Shown here: positions 32,442 to 37,159 of the stretch, in pieces
How positions within the stretch are numbered: the first letter of the stretch is position 1
Layout: each line of letters begins with the position of its first letter
The notes under the pieces: model-generated
Database searches by the model: none
What the model saw: the letters and a program-made list of their open reading frames with translations, nothing else
What the model was told of the DNA's origin: nothing
Made by a program: the position numbers and the translations under genes
Assembly: GCA_002437735.1 (NCBI GenBank)
Contig: DJRC01000026.1
Coordinates: 1,920-39,078 of the forward strand
Direction: 5' to 3'
DNA from: Oscillospiraceae bacterium UBA6370
Lineage (GTDB): Bacteria > Bacillota > Clostridia > Oscillospirales > Oscillospiraceae
Length of the DNA stretch: 37,159 nucleotides

Positions 32442-34268
32442 TTACTTTCTCTTGTAGCCGCGGTTGAGACGCATCTCAAGGGCGTCAAGCTCCTCGTAGA
32501 GCTCCTCGGGCACCTTGCCGATCTTCTCGTAGTAGGCGCGGGCGTCGGAGCATTCCTGCAGCCAGAGGTCACGGTCGACGGAGAGCAGGCGGCGCATATC
32601 GTACATGGACATTTCAAGGCCCTCCATGTCGATGTCGTGGGTGTTGGGCTCGTAGCCGAGCGCGGTCTCCGCCGCGCCGATCTCATCGTCCGCGCGGGAG
32701 ATGATCCACTGCAGCACGCGCATATTGTCGCCGAAGCCGGGCCAGGCGAAGTGACCCTCGTCGTCGGTGCGGAACCAGTTGACGTTGAAGATCTTGGGCG
32801 GGTGCGGGATCTTCTTGCCCATATCTAGCCAGTGCTGCCAGTAGTCGCCCATGTGGTAGCCGCAGAAGGGCAGCATCGCCATGGGATCGCGGCGCACGAC
32901 GCCGACCTGACCGGTCGCGGCAGCGGTGGTCTCCGACGCCATGATGGAGCCGACGAACACGCCGTGCTGCCAGTTGAAGGACTGGTAGACCAACGGCGCG
33001 GTCTTGGCGCGGCGGCCGCCGAAGATGATGGCGCTGATGGGCACGCCCTCGGGATTGTCGAACTCGGGGCTGAGGCACGGGCAGTTGCGGGCGGGCGCGG
33101 TGAAGCGGCTGTTGGGATGCGCCGCCTTTTCGGGGCTCTGCGGCGTCCATGGGCGGCCGCGCCAGTCGATCGCGCGGGCGGGCGGGGTCTTATTCAGGCC
33201 CTCCCACCACACGGTATTGTCGCTCAGGTCGAGGGCGACGTTGGTGAAGATGGTGTCCTTATGCGTGGAGATGAGGGCGTTCGGGTTGGACTTCATGGAG
33301 GTGCCCGGCGCAACGCCGAAGAAGCCGTTCTCGGGGTTCACGGCCCAGAGGCGGCCGTCCTTGCCGATGCGCAGCCAGGCGATATCGTCGCCCACGCACC
33401 ACACGCGCCAGCCCCAGCGCTGCAGGCCCTCGGGCGGGATGAGCATGGCAAGGTTCGTCTTGCCGCAGGCGGAGGGGAAGGCGGCGGAGATGTACTTAAT
33501 CTCGCCGCGGGGATTCTGGATGCCGAGGATGAGCATATGCTCGGCCATCCAGCCCTCCTGCCGGCCGAGGTTGGAGGCGATGCGCAGGGCGAAGCACTTC
33601 TTGCCCTGGAGCACGTTGCCGCCGTAGTTGGAGTTCATGGAAATGATGGTATTGTCCTGCGGGAAGTGGACAATGTACTTGTTCTCTTTATCGAGATTGC
33701 ACTGGCAGTGCAGTCCCTTGATAAAACCGGTATCGTCGCCGAGCGCGTCGCACACGGCCTTGCCGATACGGGTCATGATCGCCATATTCAAAACGACGTA
33801 GATGGAGTCCGTCAGCTCAAAGCCGTACTTGGCGAACGGCGAGCCGATGATGGACATGGAGTACGGAATGACGTACATCGTGCGGCCCTTGTAGGCGCCG
33901 TCGGCGAGAGCGTACATCTTCTCGTACATTTCCTTGGGGTCCATCCAGTGGTTGGTGGGACCGGCATCCTCCTCGCGCTCACAGCAGATGAAGGTACGGT
34001 CCTCGACGCGGGCGACGTCGTCCGGGTCGGTGCGGTGGAGATAGCAGCCGGGGAGCTTATACTCGTTGAGCTTGATGAGGATGCCCTCCTCGACGGCCTG
34101 CTTCCGCAGCGCCTCGAGCTGTTCCTCTTCACCGGTGATCCAGACGATCCTGTCCGGCTGCGTCATGGCGGCCATTTCCTCCATCCACTGGAGAACGGCC
34201 TCGTTTTTCGTGAGGGCGCTTGCCGCGTCCATCCACTTCAGAGCGGTCTTGCTTTCGGGTTTTGTCAT
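32442..34268 (-). CDS. pckG: Phosphoenolpyruvate carboxykinase (GTP)
   Basis: 608 residues from the ATG at 34268, with GAGGAAAG upstream; an in-frame extension exists but lacks a site. The length and the P-loop AAFPSACGKTNLAMLIPPEG identify the GTP-dependent class rather than the 540-residue ATP class. The PEP/metal region GDDIAWLRIGKDGRLWAVNPENGFFGVAPGTS and the C-terminal PKIFNVNWFRTDDEGHFAWPGFGDN are typical. It interconverts oxaloacetate and phosphoenolpyruvate. In anaerobic fermenters it may run in either direction. It is monocistronic, with no clear SigA promoter found in the 34269-34385 leader. Confidence 0.96.
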   Translation of the reverse strand: MTKPESKTALKWMDAASALTKNEAVLQWMEEMAAMTQPDRIVWITGEEEQLEALRKQAVEEGILIKLNEYKLPGCYLHRTDPDDVARVEDRTFICCEREEDAGPTNHWMDPKEMYEKMYALADGAYKGRTMYVIPYSMSIIGSPFAKYGFELTDSIYVVLNMAIMTRIGKAVCDALGDDTGFIKGLHCQCNLDKENKYIVHFPQDNTIISMNSNYGGNVLQGKKCFALRIASNLGRQEGWMAEHMLILGIQNPRGEIKYISAAFPSACGKTNLAMLIPPEGLQRWGWRVWCVGDDIAWLRIGKDGRLWAVNPENGFFGVAPGTSMKSNPNALISTHKDTIFTNVALDLSDNTVWWEGLNKTPPARAIDWRGRPWTPQSPEKAAHPNSRFTAPARNCPCLSPEFDNPEGVPISAIIFGGRRAKTAPLVYQSFNWQHGVFVGSIMASETTAAATGQVGVVRRDPMAMLPFCGYHMGDYWQHWLDMGKKIPHPPKIFNVNWFRTDDEGHFAWPGFGDNMRVLQWIISRADDEIGAAETALGYEPNTHDIDMEGLEMSMYDMRRLLSVDRDLWLQECSDARAYYEKIGKVPEELYEELDALEMRLNRGYKRK

Positions 34269-34385
34269 CTCGTTTCTTTCCTCTTCAGCATATCCGCGAG
34301 GCAAATGATAAGAAAATTTTTACCCCGTGGCTGTGTGGTTCGCTTTGCATCCCGGGCGGGAGAGGGAGCTGACCGATGCACAGAG

Positions 34386-34448
34386 AAAAATTGCTATTGA
34401 GAGTCCTCCTGCTTCAGCAGTTTAGCAGAAAGGCTCATCAATAGCAAT
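34386..34448 (-). terminator. Terminator of rsmA with a long structured loop
   Basis: ATTGCTATTGA (34390-34400) pairs with TCAATAGCAAT (34438-34448). On the minus strand the stem ends in TTTTT. The 37-nt loop can fold into a further CTGC/GCAG hairpin. It contains ATG and a 14-codon frame (MSLSAKLLKQEDSQ) ending inside the stem, which I do not call a gene. Confidence 0.7.
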
Positions 34449-34489
34449 AAATCGACTCATTATTATTTTCTATAAATGGCGTCCCGCCG

Positions 34490-35356
34490 TCAAACCGGCA
34501 GGCGCTCGGCCAGCGTGCGGGTCAGACGGGCGAACTCCTCCAGCCCCAGCTTCTCGCCGCGGACCGTCGGCGCAAGGCCGGCGGAGACGACCGCCTCGGT
34601 CACCTGCTCCTTGGTGAACTGACTGCCGAAGCCGGTCATCAGGCTGTTGACGAGCGTCTTGCGGCGCAGGGCGAAGGCGGCATAGACGACGCGGAAGAAG
34701 AGCTTCTCGTCCTCCACCGCGACCGGCGGCGTCTTACGCACCTCGGCGCGCAGGACGGCGGAGGTCACCTTCGGCTGCGGCTGGAAGCACTCGCGCCCGA
34801 CCTCGAAGAGCAGACGCGGCGCGGTGTGGTACTGCATATAGACCGAGAACGCGCCGTAGGCGGCGGTGCCCGGCGCGGCGCAGAGCCGCTCAGCGACCTC
34901 CTTCTGCACGAGCACCGTGACGCTCTCAAAGCACTTCGACTCAAGCAGCGCGGTGATGGCAGGCGTCGTGATGTTGTAGGGCAGGTTCGCGCAGACGATG
35001 GGCGTGAGGCCCTCGAATTTCTCGCGCACAAGGGCGGGAAGGTCAGTCCTGAGGATATCGGCGGAGACGACCTCGAAGTTATCGAAGTTTGCCATTGTCT
35101 CGTCCAGAATGGGCAGCAGCGCCTTGTCCAGCTCGACCGCGACGACCCTGCCCGCGCGGCGGCAGAGCTCGTGGCTGAGTGCGCCGATGCCGGGGCCGAT
35201 CTCCAGCACGCCGTTTTCCTCCCCCGCCTCGCTCGCCTCGGCGATGGCGGCGGGGATGGAGGCGTCGATGAGGAAATTCTGTCCCATGGACTTGCTGAAA
35301 TGAAAGCCGTGGCGGCGCAGCAGCGCCTCGATGGCGGCAATGTCACAATGCTCCAT
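34490..35356 (-). CDS. rsmA: 16S rRNA (adenine1518-N6/adenine1519-N6)-dimethyltransferase
   Basis: 288 residues from the ATG at 35356, with AGGAG 6 nt upstream. Family motifs: FHFSKSMGQNFLIDASI at the N-terminus, LEIGPGIGALSHELCRRA (SAM binding), VVAVELDKALLPIL, and the catalytic ANLPYNITTPAI. The C-terminal KTLVNSLMTGFG matches the RNA-binding helical domain. It dimethylates two adjacent adenosines near the 3' end of 16S rRNA and is also called KsgA. Loss gives kasugamycin resistance in known species. The nearby YabE-like gene recalls the yabE-rnmV-ksgA order of B. subtilis, but rnmV is not here. Confidence 0.96.
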   Translation of the reverse strand: MEHCDIAAIEALLRRHGFHFSKSMGQNFLIDASIPAAIAEASEAGEENGVLEIGPGIGALSHELCRRAGRVVAVELDKALLPILDETMANFDNFEVVSADILRTDLPALVREKFEGLTPIVCANLPYNITTPAITALLESKCFESVTVLVQKEVAERLCAAPGTAAYGAFSVYMQYHTAPRLLFEVGRECFQPQPKVTSAVLRAEVRKTPPVAVEDEKLFFRVVYAAFALRRKTLVNSLMTGFGSQFTKEQVTEAVVSAGLAPTVRGEKLGLEEFARLTRTLAERLPV

Positions 35357-35437
35357 GCGTGTCTCCTTTGCAGGTGAAGGAATTGAAAATATTTTACCAC
35401 ACAGGAGCAAAAAAGAGTAGCATTTTTTTCACGCCTG

Positions 35438-35446
35438 TGCTATGAT
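35438..35446 (+). promoter_or_regulatory. Extended -10 promoter of the TauE/SafE gene
   Basis: TG-C-TATGAT fits an extended -10 element; no good -35 is present. The start codon is about 33 nt downstream. Confidence 0.5.
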
Positions 35447-35478
35447 TCTCGCGATATTTGCAGAAAGAGGTCATTTTT

Positions 35479-36255
35479 ATGGAGCTGACGCCTGTCACCT
35501 ATCTCATCGTCCTGCCGCTCGTGTTTCTCGCGGGCTTTGTGGACTCCGTCGCCGGGGGCGGTGGGATCATCTCGCTGCCCGCCTATCTGATGGCCGGTAT
35601 CCCCGCCCATCTGGCCGCCGGCACGAACAAGGTCGTCAACGGCACGGGCACGCTCGTCGCCGCGCTGAAGTATTTCCGCAGCGGCAAAGTCCTGCTGCGT
35701 CCCGCCGTCACGGCGGCGGTGTGCGCGCTCATCGGCTCGGCGGTCGGCACGGAGCTGGCGGCCCTCATCTCCGAGCAGACGCTCGAGACGCTGATGCTCG
35801 TCGCCCTGCCCTGCGTGGCTGTCTTTCTGAGCGTCAAAAAGAACTTCGGGCGGGACATTCCCGCCGAGGAGCGTCCCGTCTATACGCCGCGGCAGGAGCT
35901 GCTGCGCTCCGCCCTCATCGGACTGGTGTTCGGCTGCTACGACGGGCTGGTCGGCCCGGGCACCGGCACCTTTATGATCCTCGGCTTCACGGCGCTGCTC
36001 TCGCTCGACCTCATCACCGCAGGCGGCTGCGCCAAGGCGAGCAATCTGGCCTCCTGCGCCGCCTCCGCCGTGGTGTGGGTCCTGCATGGGCAGGTGCTTT
36101 GGGCGCTGGCGATCCCCGCTCTTGCGTGCAGCATCGCCGGCAATTATCTCGGTGCGCTCTACGCCATCCGCGGCGGCAGCAAGAAGATCCGCAGCGTGAT
36201 GTTCCTGGTGCTGGGGCTGCTGTTCGTGAAGATGCTCTACGAGCTGCTGTCCTGA
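35479..36255 (+). CDS. TauE/SafE family sulfite/organosulfonate exporter-like permease
   Basis: 258 residues from the ATG at 35479, with AGAGG upstream; an in-frame TTG at 35458 is less likely. About eight transmembrane segments in two related halves are visible. The first half has the signature GFVDSVAGGGGIISLPAYL and GTNKVVNGTGTL, and the second has the matching GCYDGLVGPGTGTFMILGF and AKASNLASC. The family (formerly DUF81) moves sulfur-containing or organic anions across the membrane. The substrate is not predictable here and no sulfur metabolism gene is near. A shared terminator follows. Confidence 0.92.
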   Translation: MELTPVTYLIVLPLVFLAGFVDSVAGGGGIISLPAYLMAGIPAHLAAGTNKVVNGTGTLVAALKYFRSGKVLLRPAVTAAVCALIGSAVGTELAALISEQTLETLMLVALPCVAVFLSVKKNFGRDIPAEERPVYTPRQELLRSALIGLVFGCYDGLVGPGTGTFMILGFTALLSLDLITAGGCAKASNLASCAASAVVWVLHGQVLWALAIPALACSIAGNYLGALYAIRGGSKKIRSVMFLVLGLLFVKMLYELLS

Positions 36256-36268
36256 GAAAAGTGAAAAG

Positions 36269-36296
36269 AAAACCGAAGGCGGCAGCCCTCGGTTTT
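36269..36296. terminator. Bidirectional terminator between the permease and the G5/3D gene
   Basis: AAAACCGA (36269-36276) and TCGGTTTT (36289-36296) with an inner GGC/GCC pairing, between two convergent genes. T-rich on both strands. Confidence 0.8.
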
Positions 36297-36305
36297 TTCA
36301 TGCTC

Positions 36306-37159
36306 TCAGTCGAGGAAATAGGCGACGGAATTGCGCCGTCCGAACTGGATGCACTCGTTGTAGGTATCCATGAACAGGTCGATCTTCGCGCCCCGCACGC
36401 CGGTATCCTCTGCGTGCGCCATGCCGTAGGTGTAGGAGCCGGAGGTGATGAACATGGTCGTCCCCAGCGGGATGACGTTTTTGTCCACCGCCACGCAGCC
36501 GCGCGCGACCGTGGTGCCGGTCGCGGTGCGGGTACCCACGCCGTCGTAGCCGGTGGTGTAGGCGGTACACTTGACCTCCATCGAGCCGGTGAAGTGCAGC
36601 GCGTCGCCGGACTGCATGAGCAGATAGCCGCTGCCGTCGCTGTTCTTCACGACCGAGGCGATGGTATCGCCCGCCTGCGCCTCCTTGACGAGGGTGCCGA
36701 CATAGGCGTACTCGGTGACGCTGGTGTTGTTCTGCTCGGCGACCGCCTGACGAGAGACTAGCTCGCCGTCGGCGTAAACGACCTCATAGACCACCTCGCG
36801 CGTGCCGTCCATGCCCTGCTGCCAGACCTGCGTCTCCCCCTTGGGGACCTTATAGCTCTCGGTGTAGACCGTGGCGTGCTCCGCCGGCTCAGTGAGCGTC
36901 TCGTAGTAGGTGAAGCTCGCGGCGATCTCGATGAAGATCTCCGGCTCGCTCACATCGACCTTGACCATCTCCATCGGGCCGACCGAGATGCCCATGCGCC
37001 GCAACAGCGCGGCAGCTGTTTCGTTGGTGCGGGTGGTGGCGTACTGCACCGCGTCCGTCCCGTGGGTGACTGTGACCTTGTGTCCGCCCTCAAAGCGCAG
37101 CTCGGCCGAGCCGTCCGCCGCGCCGACGACGATCAGTTTATCCGCCGTCACCGGCTCGG
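36306..37159 (-). CDS. YabE-like G5/3D-domain cell-wall protein, N-terminus beyond the window
   Basis: The frame is open to the right edge, giving at least 284 residues of C-terminal sequence; a GTG at 37151 lies inside the open frame and is not a likely start. Visible parts are DUF348/ubiquitin-like segments (TRTNETAAALLRRMGISV, VYTESYKVPKG), a G5 domain (TREVVYEVVYADGELVSRQAV), and a C-terminal 3D domain (KCTAYTTGYDGVGTRTATGT, GCVAVDKNVIPLGTTMFI, HAEDTGVRGAKIDLFMD) with the three Asp/His-type catalytic positions of the lytic-transglycosylase-like fold. It probably cuts or remodels peptidoglycan, as resuscitation-promoting factors do. The link with rsmA is conserved in Bacilli. Confidence 0.88.
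   Translation of the reverse strand, partial: EPVTADKLIVVGAADGSAELRFEGGHKVTVTHGTDAVQYATTRTNETAAALLRRMGISVGPMEMVKVDVSEPEIFIEIAASFTYYETLTEPAEHATVYTESYKVPKGETQVWQQGMDGTREVVYEVVYADGELVSRQAVAEQNNTSVTEYAYVGTLVKEAQAGDTIASVVKNSDGSGYLLMQSGDALHFTGSMEVKCTAYTTGYDGVGTRTATGTTVARGCVAVDKNVIPLGTTMFITSGSYTYGMAHAEDTGVRGAKIDLFMDTYNECIQFGRRNSVAYFLD

Noticed and set aside
34396..34440. 14-codon frame MSLSAKLLKQEDSQ in the rsmA terminator
   Set aside because: It is embedded in the terminator stem-loop, and the AGGAGG-like bases are inside the frame rather than before it.

Overview
The window looks like a chromosomal segment of an anaerobic, butyrate-forming Clostridia member, most likely of the Oscillospiraceae/Ruminococcaceae group. 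The host DNA is GC-rich. It carries a butyryl-CoA dehydrogenase/ETF locus, a crotonase/3-hydroxybutyryl-CoA dehydrogenase operon, RNase Y, a T-box on thrS, a glmS ribozyme, a B. subtilis-like alr-endoA pair, rsmA next to a G5/3D-domain (YabE-like) protein, and SigA promoters with 17-nt spacers. The species cannot be named from the sequence alone.

Layout. 1-1.3 kb: start of etfB and all of bcd (minus). 1.4-4 kb: rny and a small amidase. 4.1-7.8 kb: a TAXI-type TRAP transporter operon (binding lipoprotein, DUF1850 protein, fused permease) behind a strong promoter and a structured leader. 8-10.2 kb: thrS under T-box control. 10.2-12.4 kb: a Cys-rich small protein and the crt-hbd operon. 12.6-13.3 kb: trmB (plus).

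About 13.4-19.6 kb is an accessory island, more AT-rich than its surroundings. It holds a small unknown gene divergent from an XRE regulator, a DUF6809-like gene, an HNH endonuclease, and on the opposite strand a translationally coupled operon of a ribbon-helix-helix protein and two different DNA cytosine-5 methyltransferases. A broken large serine recombinase closes the island against rplT. This is most simply a type II restriction-modification system with two methyltransferases. The second methyltransferase has an N-terminal extension carrying a perfect C-x6-C-x2-C-x5-C motif, the spacing of the endonuclease III/MutY iron-sulphur loop. That is the most unusual protein feature in the window.

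19.6-21 kb: infC-rpmI-rplT with an AUU start and an attenuator-like leader. 21.1 kb: a 23-residue Asn/Gln-rich micro-ORF with its own ribosome binding site and terminator. 21.3-23.2 kb: a small-multidrug-export-family membrane protein, a phosphoesterase and a D,D-carboxypeptidase (plus). 23.2-23.7 kb: a non-coding stretch with a promoter-to-terminator structured RNA on the minus strand and a possible short RNA on the plus strand. 23.7-25.8 kb: glmS with its self-cleaving ribozyme. 26-27.5 kb: a DUF421/DUF4363 pair converging on nrdR. 27.6-30.9 kb: cell-envelope and unknown genes, an EndoA/MazF toxin without a visible antitoxin, alr and a lipoprotein. 31-34.3 kb: a secreted trypsin-like protease converging on GTP-dependent PEP carboxykinase. 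34.5-37.2 kb: rsmA, a TauE/SafE permease and a truncated G5/3D-domain protein.

Functionally, bcd-etf with crt-hbd supplies the crotonyl-CoA to butyryl-CoA steps. PckG, GlmS, Alr, the amidase, the carboxypeptidase and the YabE-like protein serve central metabolism and the cell wall. The island serves DNA modification and defence.
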